Assembly: GCA_033557465.1 (NCBI GenBank)
Contig: CM066040.1
Span: 327,874,297-327,938,296, forward strand
DNA length: 64,000 nt
Direction of reading: 5' to 3'
Source of the DNA: Ichthyophis bannanicus
Taxonomy: Eukaryota > Chordata > Amphibia > Gymnophiona > Ichthyophiidae
The notes under the pieces are model-generated. The model saw nothing but the letters and a program-made list of their open reading frames with translations, was not told the origin of the DNA and did no database searches. This document shows, in pieces, positions 51,884 to 63,414 of the stretch. Every line of letters begins with the position of its first letter. Within the stretch, counting starts at the first letter, position 1. The translations under genes and the position numbers were made by a program.

Positions 51884-52530
51884 GATTTTGCCAGAAACAG
51901 ATCACTGGAGACTTTGGCAAGAGCTGTTTCAGTAGAATGGAAGGGACAAAATCTAGATTGCAAGGGCTATAGAAGGGCTTGACAGGAGAGAGTCAAGGTA
52001 ATGTCAGTGAGCTGCATGTTCAAGTAGTTTAGAGATGGAGGGGAGGAGGGAAATGGTCAATAATTAGAATGATAGGTAGGGTCCAATGAGGGTTTCTTAA
52101 GGAGAGGTGTGACCACAACATGCTTGAAGGCTGCAGGAACAGTTACAGTGGAGAGCGATAGGTTGAGAATATGAGAGATGGAAGAGATTACAGTGGAGGA
52201 GATGGAGATTAGAAGACAGGTGGGAATAGGATCAGATGAGCAGATAGTGAGTTTGGAGGAGGAAAGAAAGTGTGTGGTTTCCTCATCGGAGATCATAGAA
52301 AAGGAAGAAAGGGAATTAGAGGTTGAGGGGAAAAGATGGGAGTGAAGCGAGGGAAGAGAGGATGGAGCTGACGTGGGGAATTGGAGTGTAATCTTGTGGA
52401 CTTTGTCATGGAAATAGTTGGCCAAGGTTTGGGCAGAAAGAAGGAAGGGTTGGAGGCGGAGGCACCTTGAAGAGAGAGTTGAGAGTTGTAAAGAGATGGC
52501 AAGGGTCAGAGTTAGTCAGATGGACATAGA
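51884..52530 (-). pseudogene. L2-C linker and RT entry region
   Basis: 52425-52057 encodes ANYFHDKVHKI, SSDPIPTCLLI, ILNLSLSTVTVPAAFKHVVVTPLLKKPSLDP and YHSNY, the segment between endonuclease and RT in L2 proteins. 51963-51884 continues with LQSRFCPFHSTETALAKVSSDLFLAKSKG. Frame changes lie between them. It runs into the right-hand duplication of hAT H1. Confidence 0.8.
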
Positions 52531-53248
52531 TCATCGCAATAGCTGTGCTTACTTTAACTGTTTTTTGCTATCCAGTTTGCTAACCAAATAGTGAGGCTGC
52601 TATCTGGAAAACTCAGATATTGAGTGCTGGATGCCAGATAAGTTCCAGCAGTGAATATCTGGGTTTAATTAAAGCAGCGGGGGCTGCTAAGCACTTTTAA
52701 AGCCTAGCCACTGCTGTCACTGAATAGTGGCCCCTAGGGCTATCAAAAGACAGCTTGTCACAAAAAAACACAATCTTCATAAATTCCAAATGACTGAAAG
52801 ACACACTCAGGAACAGCCACTTTTGCGGGTTTTTTCTTCCCTATTCTCTATACCTAAAGTTTTTGGTGCTTTTATTACATATTAATTAACTATTGTGAAC
52901 ATCAGCACACAAGGTAATGCTGATTTATACAAATCAGCCCATTATCTATGAATGCATAGTAAAGTTTCACACATTAAAATGAATGCATGTTACTACTATT
53001 ACTACTACTACTACTACTATAAACATTTACGCAGATATATTTCCGTGAGAAACTTAACTACAACTTCGGGAGGCATAGTTAATAGTTTTTGATTAGTGTC
53101 TGTATGCTAACTCCATGTTAACAAAAAATTTACCTCAGCCTGTTTTGCATGCCATTAATTTGGGTCATTAATGCATGCTAATAGCTCATGTTATCTCCCT
53201 TAGTCCATTAACCTCTATATTCCTCTGAGTACTCTATTTTCTTTGCAG
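52531..53248. other. Non-coding stretch with MITE-like piece and TAC microsatellite
   Basis: 52560-52740 has GCTATCTGGAAAACTCAGATATT and related words resembling the MITE family at 9864. 52990-53018 is a (TAC/TAT)n microsatellite. No gene seen. Confidence 0.5.
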
Positions 53249-53932
53249 TGACTAGAAAGGAATGGAAAATAAAACAAAGGATATTATAATGCTTCTGTAT
53301 CGTTCCATGGTGCGACCGCACCTTGAATATTGTGTGCAATTTTGGTTGCCGTATCTTAAAAAGGATATAGCATTATTAGAAGGTACAGAGAAGAGCCAAC
53401 AAAATGGTAAAGGGGATAGAAGGATACCTCTATGAAGAGAGGCTAAAAAGGTTAGGGCTGTTCAACCTGGAAAAGAGACGGCTGAGGGGAGATATGATAG
53501 AGGTCTATAAATTAATGAATGGAGTGGAACAGGTAAACATAGATCGATTGTTTACATCATCAGAATATAGAAAGACTAGGGGACATGCAATGAAGCTACA
53601 GGGTAACCTATTTAAGATTAATAAGAGAAAATATTTTTTCACTCAACGTGTAATCAAACTCTGGAATTTATTACCGGAGGATGTAGTAAAAGCTGTTAGT
53701 GTAGCTGGGTTTAAAAAAGGGTTGGACAAGTTCCTGGAGGAAAGGTCCATAAACCATTATTAAAAGAGACCCGGGATATCACTGCTTGCCCCAATACAAG
53801 CATTGTGGAATCTGTGTGCCTTTTTGGCAACCTGCCAGGTACTTATGACCTAGATTGGCCACTGTTGGAAACAGGATACTAGGCTTGATGGACCTTGGTC
53901 TGACCCAGTATGGCTTATCTTATGTTCTTATA
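53249..53932 (+). mobile_element. CR1 LINE, 3' part with the ORF2 C-terminus
   Basis: A 5'-truncated CR1. 53404-53763 is open and encodes [64 protein letters not shown] and FKKGLDKFLEE, the usual end of CR1 ORF2p. The upstream part RPHLEYCVQFWLP is in the same frame apart from a shift near 53390. The 3' UTR ends in TTATGTTCTTATA at 53932. Confidence 0.88.
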
Positions 53933-54689
53933 TACCTGGAGGTAATGATAGATGTTGTTTGTAAACTGCCAATTCTTTACCTCTGAAAAAGATCTTTGGC
54001 TCTTTAATTTCTGTACCCTCAAGACCGTGGCGTAAACTCTGCCCAACGGACTCCTGCAGGGAAGGGGGTGCCCAAGGACAAAGGGAGCCCACTTGCAGCT
54101 TCTCCTCGATCTTTTGAAGTGGATTTCCCCACAATGGGAGGCCCTCTCAAAACTGCAGCTCAGGGCCCACGATTTGAACCTCTGCCCCTGCCTCAAGCAC
54201 ATGATTCTGCATGTTCGGGATTAGTCACCGAGTCCTTGATCTTCTTTCATTGTTTAAATTATCTTTCATTGTTATCTAGTCTTCCTGACATTTCTACTCT
54301 TGATGATTTTCAGATCATCCAGCGCAAAAAGACCTAACTCACCTTGAACTTCTGAGAAAGGCATGAGTTAAATCCCATTTCATTTCCCTTTTAATCAGTC
54401 TGTGGTCATGAAGTCATTGATGAGGACTGAGTTTAATACCGACCCTTGTGCCCCTCCCTGGACTGGTCATTTTCGTTTTACCATCCTGCTTGAGTTCTTC
54501 CATCCAGGCTGGTAACAAGCTGATCCAGGATTTCTTCTGTGACTATATCATTGCAGACGAGTACGAGGTGAAAGATGTGGTTTAGCTTTACAAAATGTAA
54601 GGGGACATTTTTCTGAACTGAAACACTTCTGCTGCTGTGATTTAGACTATACAGAACTGCAATTGTTTAAATCTTAGTTGAAATTTCCC

Positions 54690-55277
54690 AGATGCCAGTT
54701 TTGGTCACCATATCTTTAAAATGATATAGCAGAATTAGAAAAGGTACAGAGAAGAGCCACCAAAATGGTAAAGGGGATGGAAGGATACCCCTATGAGGAG
54801 ATGCTTAAAAGGTTAGGGCTCTTCAACTTGGAAAAACGACAGCTGAGGGGAGATATGATAGAGGTCTACAAATTAATGAATGGAGTAGAATGGGTAAATA
54901 TAGATCGGTTGTTTACGCCATCAAAAAGTAGACTACAGGACGTGCAATGAAGCTACAGGGTAACCCATTTAAGACTAATATTTTTTCACTCAAGGCATAA
55001 TTAAACTCTGGAATTCGTTACTGGAGGATGTAGTAAAAGCTGTTAGTGTAGGGTTTAAAAAAGTTTTGGACAAGTTCCTGGAGGAAAGGTCCATAAACCA
55101 TTATTAAAGAGGACCTGGGAAATCCACTGCTTGTCTCAGTACAAGCATTGTGGAACCTGTGTCCTTTGGGGAAGCTGCTAGGTACTTGTGACCTGGATTG
55201 GCCACTGTTGGAAACAGGATTCTGGGCTTGATGGACCTTGGTCTGACCCAGTATGGCATTTCTCATGTTCTTATGTT
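54690..55277 (+). mobile_element. CR1 LINE, 3' part, second copy
   Basis: Same subfamily as 53249-53932, and more decayed: 54765-54950 is open ([20 protein letters not shown]), then the frame breaks. It ends in CTCATGTTCTTATGTTC near 55277. The two copies lie about 760 bp apart in the same orientation. Confidence 0.85.
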
Positions 55278-56529
55278 CTATAATCTTGCCATGCAAAATG
55301 GTGACATAATTCACTGGTTTTCAAACATTTTTTCTCAAGACCAAGTAGAAAAAAATGCTGCTGACTCTCTTTTCTGAGCCTCTCTGTTCATCACCCCTCT
55401 TCCAAGCTCTGTTACTCATATGTGCCCATCTTGTCCCAGCCCTTTTGATCATCCTTGTACTCGGTCCCTATTCCCCAAAATATTTATATTTTGGAAACTT
55501 CTGCCAAGTTCTAGGTAGGTTTCTGTAGTTCTCAAGTCAGTTTGAGCTGAACATGCATATTACAAAGCTTCTCGGCAATCATTGGAAGTGTCTATATTAT
55601 GCAACTGAAACTTCCTGCGGGATACATGGAACCCAGAGTCAACAGCACAAATGTACCATGCACTGCACTTCCTGAAAACCCAGAAGAAACCTTAGAGCAA
55701 CAAGGAGGTTGTGATTTAGTCACTGGCATGCACACTGCTAGGTCGTGACCCCAAGTTTGCAAACCACTGATGTAACTCGCATTTATTTTTCACACCTCTA
55801 TCAATAACATTGTTTAAATAATATATTAAAACACATAACACACAAAGGAGCTACAGCAGAACCCCAAAGAGAAGTAGGGACCTAAAAGGACTGCTTCCAT
55901 CCTGTCTTCCTATGCCTCTTGGGTCATTGCTAAGCTACGCTTGTGGTGTACGACATCAACAGCAGAAGGAGTCATAACAGAGGCAGCATATGATGAAGAG
56001 TGTGGGGATAGTGAAATATCAAGAGCACTAGGCACCCTTGGGCTCGGAGACTCAGCCTGCTCAGTAAGCTGCTAGTAAGCTTGGACCACACCCCGAAGAC
56101 TTCTCCAAACACTGCCAGCAAAAAGCCCAGAAGCTGCCCCAAACCCAAGCAGGGCTGGCCATAAACTGCCAATTGTCTTTCACTCAGTTGTCTGGATCCC
56201 AATAATAAATGAGATTGCAGCAACCACTGCAGAAAATGTGCTTCCCTGTGAGAGGTGGCGATCTAAATTTTGTTTTACTTTGGAGTGCAATGATAAAATA
56301 CGTCAGGCGTTAACATTTGCAAATCTTACTTCTCGTAACCCACTTGGAGCTCTGTTGGAATAACATGAAATAAATAAAAGATGAGGAGGATGCTGAACTT
56401 CTCATCTAGTTTTTTTTATAAATACATAGTCCAGCTAGCTTGCATACCTGGCTTCTATAAACAGCAGTGATAAATGCTGTTAGTGTTGGATGGAGTACCA
56501 ACTGGTTCGTGTCATAGTTTGTTTAGAGT
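55278..56529. other. Non-coding stretch
   Basis: No gene, repeat structure or RNA could be recognised. Short frames on both strands lack motifs. Confidence 0.5.
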
Positions 56530-56584
56530 GTTTCCCCCGAAGCAAGGCTTAGTTAAGCCTGAAACATGATGTCATGCCGGGTTT
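56530..56584 (+). ncRNA. Degraded hammerhead-like motif
   Basis: CCCC, then CGAAGCA (core expected CUGANGA, altered), stem II AGGCTTAGTTAAGCCT (perfect 7-bp arms), GAAA, stem III CATGATGTCATG, then GCCGGG closing stem I. Layout fits a Penelope-type hammerhead whose first core box has mutated, so probably inactive. Confidence 0.5.
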
Positions 56585-56683
56585 ATACTGGTATTCTTCA
56601 TCTAAGTTAAGTACATTTGAACTGTATTGTGGTATCTATAACACTTTGGTATCGTTTTGATACATTTTGCTACATTGTATTTA

Positions 56684-57115
56684 TTTATTTTATTTAAAAG
56701 GATTTATATACCGCTTTATCCTGAAATCAAAGCGGATTACACAGCAAACAAATCAAGTGCGTGGGTGTGGGCATGCAGTGATAAATCGAGGCGTGAATGG
56801 TGTGAAGTTGATTGTGTGGTGAGCTATATACAGTGTGAGCTGTGTACAGGAAATATTTACATCTTACATTTGAATGCGTGGTGAGCTATATACAGTGTGA
56901 ATGGTGAGCTATATACATTGTGAGCTGTGTACGGGAAATATTTACATATCATGTGATGTCCTTGTAGTGTTCTGTGAAGTCTTTTAGGTCTTTTGTTGAT
57001 CTCATGTTGTCTCATCTTCATTGAATTGTTCGATGATTTATAATGTGGTGTGTGCTGTTAATGGATGAGTCTGATGAATGATAAGTTTGGGACCTACTAA
57101 TAGGGTTTATCCTCT
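56684..57115 (-). mobile_element. L2 3' fragment
   Basis: The tail at 56684 (ATTTATTTATTTTATTTAAA, TATATACCGCTTTATC, AAGCGGATTACACAGC) is followed by a 3' UTR with repeated GTGAGCTATATACAGTG (56819, 56881, 56908) and a short decayed RT end. Same subfamily as the inner L2 at 57943. Confidence 0.8.
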
Positions 57116-57235
57116 TTATATGTCCCGTTACTGGAATCTGAAGGTTTCTCAATTTTTTATAAGATCTTTACTTCAATACAGCTGTGTGAATTCTGTATTT
57201 TGTTAGTAAAAGTCATTATATCAGGTGTATAATTG

Positions 57236-57461
57236 TGGTGGATCCCTTTATAGCAACAGGATAAAATCAAAATAAACATAACTCTTATATCTCAACAAGT
57301 AGGAGTACCTACACGGAGCTGTGGGTATACCCTAAACAAAGGCATGGGGAGGGGTGACCTGTACGGAGCAGGAGGTGCACCTACTCTTGCCGCCTTGCTG
57401 GGCAAACTAGATGGACCATACTGTTTTTTACCTGCCATCATATACTATGTTACTATGTTTT
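57236..57461 (+). mobile_element. CR1 LINE 3' end
   Basis: GGGCAAACTAGATGGACCAT and terminal TACTATGTTACTATGTTTT, as in 42657-42934. 5'-truncated. Confidence 0.78.
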
Positions 57462-57942
57462 ACTCCAGATAGATTGAGATCCTTCATTGGTGAAATCTTA
57501 TTGAAATACATACAGGACACCTTTGCCTCATCCCCCTGATCATTAATCTGATCTCTTCTTCAAATAAATCAATTATGTTTGTTTGGTAAGATCTTCCCCT
57601 TGGGACACGGTGTTGCCTAAGATCCTGCAACATGCTGACTTCAAGCTACTGCACTATTCTCTCCTTCACCAGTTTCCATAACTTCTTTCTACCTATTTTC
57701 ATTGTTTTGAAGATTTATTTATTTATTTAAGGTTTTTCTATACCGCGCTCTTTAAAATCAGCTCGGTTTACAATTAGAACAAATTTGTACAGTGCAGACG
57801 ACGTCTGCACTGTACTTACAAGGAACAGGGTTTACAACTTGGCTAACTGGGGTAACTATGTACAGGCTACTTAGTAGCGGCTACTCAGTTAAATAACTAT
57901 ATACAGGCGAGCAGTCGGGTCAGCGATGGGGGGGGTGAGGTC

Positions 57943-58790
57943 ATTTATTTATTTAACAGTATTTTTAAACCGCCTTATCTTATTAATCAAGGTGGTATCA
58001 CAGCAAACAATCGGGTAAAGTGAGTGTGTTAATCATGCAGTGAGGGTGAAATTTAGTTGAGTGTGTGTTGTATCGTGTGCTGGATTGGGGTGAGCTATGT
58101 ACAAGGTGTGGTGTATTGTGTGCTAGAGTGGTTTGAGCTATGTACAGTGTGGGCTATATACAGTGGTGCTGCAAAACATTTTCAATACAGGCGGTATCAT
58201 GTGCTGTTATACATTCTCTTAGGTTATGTGATGTGTCCATAGTGTTCTATGAACAGCATGGTTTTTAGCTGTTTTCTAAAGTCTTTGAGGTCTGTAGTTG
58301 CCCTCAAGTCGTCCGGTAGTTTGTTCCATATTGTTGGAGCAGCCATGGAGAGTGCTCTGTCTGTTGTGTCCTTGCGTGTGTGTTTGAATTCACTTGGGGT
58401 GCTGACTTGGTTGTGTGTTTGTTTTCTTCTAGGACGAGTGCTGGTGTCTGGTTGAATGAGGGTGTGTAGGCTGTTGGCTGATGTGTGCTGATTTATCTTA
58501 AATAGGTTTATGATAGTTTTGTATCTGATGCGTGCACCGATTGGGAGCCAGTGTAAGTCCTTTAAGGTAGGTGTGATGTGGTCCTGTCTTGCAGTACCGG
58601 ATATTATTCGTGCTGCAGTGTTTTGTGCTAGCTGGAGTGGTTTGAGGGCTTGTTTCGGTAGTCCAAGGTATATCGGATTGCAGAAGTCCAGTATTGGGGT
58701 TATCAGTGCTTGACAGTCATGACTGCTTGGTGGCTATATACAAGATTGTGTGCTATATACGAGGTTGTGTACTATATACAATTGCATATC
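57943..58790 (-). mobile_element. L2-F: L2 3' fragment nested in L2-E
   Basis: It begins with its own ATTTATTTATTTAACAG tail, carries a 3' UTR with GAGCTATGTACA words, and a decayed RT end (58260-58700, complement of the HWLPIG/FRKQLK region). The right boundary is approximate. Confidence 0.7.
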
Positions 58791-58804
58791 AGTGTCTGGC
58801 AGCG

Positions 58805-59212
58805 TTATTGGGCGGGGGTGTGACTGCATGTTGTTGTTGGGTCTGGGGTGCTGTGTTGGTGGTTGCGTGAGGCTGGATGTTGTGAATCTCCATTGTGGGA
58901 GTAGTACTGGAGAAACAGGTGGTGTTTCAGAGCCTTTCTGAACTGGGTGAGGTCAGTTATAGATCGGACGTCAGGTGGGAGAGCATTCCAGCATGTGGGT
59001 GCATAGTACACGAAGGCCCTGTTTCTTGTTGCTTGCGAGCACTTCGTGATCTTGCTGGGGATGTTCAGTGTGTTGACAGCGGCTGACCTTCTGACTCTGT
59101 TTGAGGGAGTGGGGAGGACGAGGTCCATGATGGAGGTGGAAGTGATACCATGGATGGCCTTGAATGTCATCAATAAAATTTTGAAAGCAAGTCTGCAGTG
59201 GCCGGCAGCCAA
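58805..59212 (-). pseudogene. L2-E RT C-terminal fragment
   Basis: 135 open codons: HCRLAFKILLMTFKAIHG, LVLPTPSNRVRRSAAVNTL, YAPTCWNALPPDVRSITDL, FRKALKHHLFLQYYSHNGD. It corresponds to the end of L2 ORF2p and closely parallels L2-D at 19145-19513. No catalytic domain. Confidence 0.75.
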
Positions 59213-59935
59213 TGTAGATGTTTCAGGATTGGAGTTATATGGTCACTTGTGGCAGCTCCGTGTAATGTTCTGGCGGCTGCATTCATTGCGAGCTGCAGCG
59301 GGTTCAGTGAGCTTTATGGGAGACCTTGTAGGATTGAGCTGGCGTAGTCAAAGTGGGGGGTTACTAAGGCTTGGTAGACTGTCCGGAAATCCTCCGGCGC
59401 CAACAGGGGTCTAAGATGTCGGACCGTCCTTATTTTGTGGTATATTGCTTTGACAGTGTTATTTACATGGGCTTTCATGTCCAACTGACTCCTAGGTAGC
59501 GGATCGTGGTTTTGCTTTGAAGTTCCGCGCCTCTCACCTTTAGTGATGCGGGGGTGGGGGGGTGAATGTTTGGTTCCTGGTGATGAATAATGCCTCAGTT
59601 TTCTTAAAGTTTATTCTGAGGTTTTGCGTTTGGAGCCATTCGGTTACAGCATCAAAACAGGTGGTTAGGGGTGAAAAGTCCAGATGGTCAGTTGAAAATG
59701 GCATGTAGAATAGCACGTCGTCCGCGTACATGAGGCAGGAGATATTGAAGGAGCAGGTGAGTGCACAGATGGGCTGCATATATACGTTGAAGAACAGTGC
59801 TGAGAGCGAGGAGCCCTGAGGTACACCCTGTTTTTGCCAGAACGGATTGGAGGTCTTGAGGCCAGTGCGTACATGCTGCCATCTGTCTGTGAGGTATGAT
59901 CTGCACCAGCTTAAGGCTGTGTCCTGGATCCAGTA

Positions 59936-60780
59936 ACTCCGCTCTTCAGATTCTGCAATGTCATTAAAGTGTACATGCTGAAAAGAGTTATTGTAGGATT
60001 CCTATTCACCCTCTGCTGCTATTCTCTTCCACTTCCCTGTCGCTCTGAATTTCTTCTATAGGCACCAGCCATCTTGCTTCTCTCATTCATATTGTTCATA
60101 CCAGCCACATGCATCACTGATAACTATCATAATTAGGTACAGTAGATTAGCCAATCTCACTGGCCGACTTGCTGTTCCCTATGAAACCTGCACAGATCCC
60201 CTACTGCTAAGCAGGCACACAAATGGTATATAAATTGACTCCAGCCTGCTTTTGCTTGCCTCAGATACTGTAAGTCAAATCAAATAGAAGAATCTTACTA
60301 CTAAAAAAACAACAATACTTTCATTCATGAAGAGAAATATAGTCAATCCTGAATGAAATATAAATAGAAGAAATAAAGAAAAAAAATTTAAGAGACCCTC
60401 AATGAAGTTTTGCAGAATATGGATTGTCTTTCTTTTATCATACTTCATAAAATATGCTCATTTTTTCATCATAGGTCTCATAAAATCACCACCATATTGC
60501 ATAAATAGTATATAGGTGATAATCAGCTCAGTAGAATTCGTAAGTTCAAAGTGCAATTCATAGTCAAAAATTTCAAAATTTCATCTCTTGAACTATATTA
60601 CTTACCTGCAAACAGTTCATCCAAATAATCCTCTTGACATGAATTCATGTTTTGACAGAGCTGGTGCTACCATTTTTGCTGCCCTATGTGAATAATTACT
60701 GTACGCCCCCACCTGTCCCTGCTGTCCCCACCCTTACCAGTTCCAATGGAGCCCTTCCCAAGCCTCTCTTTTGTCCCAAC
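59936..60780. other. Non-coding stretch
   Basis: AT-rich, without recognisable genes or transposon ends. 60290-60460 is purine-rich with AAAGAAAAAAAATTT. Confidence 0.5.
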
Positions 60781-61395
60781 ATATTAAATTCTGAGGGTAG
60801 CTGTGTTAGTTTGGAGTAGCAAAAATTACAGAAGCAGGTGGTACCTTTTACACTAACCAATTTATTGAGGTATGAACTTTCAAGGATAAGAATCCACATC
60901 AAAGTGAATTCTTGTCCTCAAAAGTTCATGCCTCAATAAATTTATTTATTTATTTATTTAATGTTTCTTTTATACCGCGCTGTTTGAAATCAGTGCGGTT
61001 TACATGTAACACATTAGTCCAGTGCAGGCATTCTGCAGGGGACTTACAATGAACGGAGTTCTATATACAGGACTAACAGGGTAACTATGTACACTTTGGC
61101 TATCGCCAGTTATAGGGTGGCTCAACCTTTTCTACAGGGTTAACAGCGTAACTATGTACAACTTATCTGCTGTCGCAGGGTTTGTGCGCAGGTCATTACT
61201 ATCTACTGTTAGTGTCTTCTATAGACAAGGTGGTAGATTTGAGGGAGGTGGGGCTCTCAAAGGCAGGGCTGGAGGTGTATGAGGTGTCTACGCTGGGGGC
61301 ACTGATCTGGGTCCTGGGTGTGACTGGCTGTGAGACATCGTCCAGTCCAGTATAATACTGGAGGAACAAATTGGTTAGTCTATAAGATTTATGTA
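60781..61395 (+). mobile_element. Old hammerhead-type repeat interrupted by an L2 tail
   Basis: 60781-60945 runs GGTAGCTGTGTTAG, CAGAAGCAGGTGGTACC, CCAATTTATTGAGGTATGAA, then the inverted match TTCATGCCTCAATAAATT (60924-60941). It resumes at 61366 with AAATTGGTTAGTCTATAAGA. The inverted pair and the CTCAAAAGTTCATGCCTC block are reminiscent of hammerhead-carrying repeats common in reptiles and amphibians. The core is decayed (CATCAAAG for CUGANGA). An L2 3' fragment (60946-61362) lies within. Confidence 0.45.
60943..61362 (-). mobile_element. L2 3' fragment
   Basis: ATTTATTTATTTATTTAATG, TATACCGCGCTGTTTG, AGTGCGGTTTACATG, then a decayed ORF end (LFLQYYTGLDD near 61340-61360), on the - strand. 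5'-truncated. Confidence 0.78.
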
Positions 61396-61513
61396 TGGAT
61401 GAGCATATAAATGCAGCAATCATCAATAACTCTGGGATCTGTCTTAATTTTATTGATAAAATATGTCCTTTCTTATACACCTGGTTGATACAAAAAAAAT
61501 GTATCTGAGTGGG

Positions 61514-61590
61514 AAATAGGAATTACACTTACCTGGTAATTGTGGTTCTTTGAGGAACTCCAGTTTAGTCCTCCACCTCTGGATAATGTA
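61514..61590. repeat. DIRS-b right inverted terminal repeat
   Basis: The complement reads GGAGGACTAAACTGGAG, then AACCACAATTACCAGGTAAG, ending CTATTT. CAG|GTAAGT lies at 61527-61535 on the - strand, an exact splice-donor consensus. The boundary comes from the match with the internal region. Confidence 0.82.
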
Positions 61591-61997
61591 CCTCCTCCTG
61601 CAGCTTGGAGACTGGGCATGTCAAAATCGTGACATCACTGGATGTAGCCTGCTGCTCTCTCCCATCATCCCCCCCAGGGAACTATTGACAAAGCAGACTC
61701 AAAGAAGCAACAAATAAGTAGCTTTTTTTTTTTTAACCTTAACATTATATTCAACAGAACGCATAACACATAACTTATCTGACTACTACGCTCCCTCCAG
61801 AGAGAAGGGGACTGCTTTCTGCATTCTCTCCTTTCTGCCCTATGCCTATCCTTAAACAAAACAGAGCCGGGACATAGCGCAAAGCAATAGAAAGAAGCAA
61901 AGCGACTGAAAACCAATGAAAGGCTATACCCACCTGTAACCTTGCACTTCCCTCAACAGAAGAACCACTGCTAAAGACACCATCCCCGGGCGGGAAT

Positions 61998-62093
61998 GAG
62001 GACTAAACTGGAGTTCCTCAAGGAACCACAATTACCAGGTAAGTGTAATTCCTATTTCCTTATCGTTCCTCCAGTTTAGTCCTCCACCTCTGG
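61998..62093. repeat. DIRS-b internal complementary region
   Basis: GAGGACTAAACTGGAGTTCC to GTAATTCCTATTT is complementary to the right end. CCTTATCGTTCCTCCAGTTT then represents the left end, not in the window. TTT sits at the junction, as in DIRS-a. Confidence 0.82.
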
Positions 62094-62111
62094 GATGTAT
62101 CAGAGCAGTAA

Positions 62112-63414
62112 TCATTGGGAGGGACCCTTCCAGCCGGATCTCAACACCGCCTCCCCAAAAGCGGCATTGTTAGCCGCCAGCACATCTAGGCAGTAGTGCT
62201 TACTGAAAATATGGAGAGACGACCAAGTGGCCGCTCTACAGATGTCTACTGGCGGAACCAAACTGTGCTCCACCCAGGAAGCCGCTTGTGCCCTGGTAGA
62301 GTGAGCTCATAAGCCCACTGGAACTGTATGACTTCGTAAAAGATAAGCTGACGTGATCGCCTCTCTAATCCACCTAGAAATGGACGCCTTCGCCGCCGCT
62401 TCCCCTTTGCGGGGCCCTCCAAACAACACAAAGAGGCGGTCCGACTTGCGGAAGGTTTCTGAAACCTTTAAATACTGCCACAGCACTCTCTTGATGTCCA
62501 AATGGCGCAAGCTACGGTCCAATACGCTCCCCTCTGCCGAACCTAGAGCTGGAAGAGAAACCATTTGATTTAGGTGAAACGGAGAAACCACCTTCAGCAA
62601 AAACGATGGAACTGGTTGCAATACGACCTTTTCTCTGGAAAAAGACAAAAACGGTTCTCGACATGACAACGCCTGCAACTGAAATTCGCCTTGCCGAACA
62701 GATGGCTACCAAAAACATGGTCTTCAAGGTCAAATATTTAACCGACGCCTGTTGCAGGGGCTCAAATGGTGTGTCGGCTAACGCTCCCAAAACCAAATTG
62801 AGATCCCATGGTGGAATCTTGATTCTACGAGAGGGCCGCAGTCTGGTAAATACCTTAAGATAACGTAACACATCCGCATGTGAACCGAGGGCCACTCCCT
62901 GGACTTTGCCCCTATAGCAAGACAGGGCTGCTACCTGAACTCTCAAGGAACTGGCTGCTAAACCCTTATCAAAACTGTCCTGCAGAAAATTCAATACCAA
63001 AGGGACGGACACCGTTGCTGCGCGAACGTGCCACTGCGAGCACCAGTCCTCAAAAATGCCCAATATACGCACATATGCAAGGGACATAGACTTTTTCATT
63101 GCCGAAAGCATGGTGGCGATGACTGCTGCCGAGTACCCCTTTTTCCTTAACCTTGCCCTTTCAATGGCCATACCGTAAGCGAGAACCGATCCACCTGAGG
63201 CATTCGAAGGGGATCCTGTAGCAACAGATTCTCCAATGCCGGTAACCTCCACGGAGTCCCGTCGAGCAACCATATGAGGTCGGCGTACCACGGGCATCTT
63301 GGCCAGTCCGGAGCCACCAACAACACCTTTCCCTGATGAGCTTCGATACGCTGAACCACTCGACCTATGAGTGCCCATGGAGGAAAGACATAGAGGAGAC
63401 CTGACGACGGCCAC
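62112..63414 (-). pseudogene. DIRS-b tyrosine recombinase pseudogene
   Basis: 63414-62512 encodes the core-binding domain and the start of the catalytic domain (KGLAASSLRVQVAALSCYRG, CSARRISVAG with the first catalytic Arg). A frame change lies near 62650-62680. 62678-62307 continues (VVSPFHLNQMVSLP, KRVLWQYLK). A TGA at about 62308 follows; past it the same frame holds AHSTRAQ (H-x-x-R), DICRAATWSS, KHYCLD (Tyr) and a stop at 62112. Two lesions are therefore visible, while all catalytic residues remain. Confidence 0.82.

Larger units (their letters stand above)
37139..52530 (-). mobile_element. L2-C: old L2-type LINE split by L2-B and hAT H1
   Basis: Pieces in protein order on the - strand: 52530-51884 (linker and RT entry), then H1 (38921-51875), 38920-38760 (RT with LFDLSAAFHNIDHHLLLDTL), a foreign stretch (37571-38759), then 37570-37139 (C-terminal region). 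Reading across H1 is continuous at the duplicated GGCCCTTG: FLAKSKG on one side, KGLYFILILFDLSAAF on the other. This is strong evidence that the parts are one element. It is a separate L2 family from L2-A and L2-B. Confidence 0.8.
57714..59935 (-). mobile_element. L2-E: L2 3' part with another L2 inside
   Basis: The tail is at 57714 (TTATTTAAGGTTTTTCTATACC). It is interrupted at 57943-58790 by a second L2 3' fragment with its own tail (TTTAACAGTATTTTTAAACC). RT C-terminal remnants follow: 59212-58805 (AFVYYAPTCWNALPPDV, ALKHHLFLQYYSH) and 59779-59540 (LMYADDVLFYMPF, LRINFKKTEALFITRNQ), in different frames. 5'-truncated near 59935. Confidence 0.82.
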
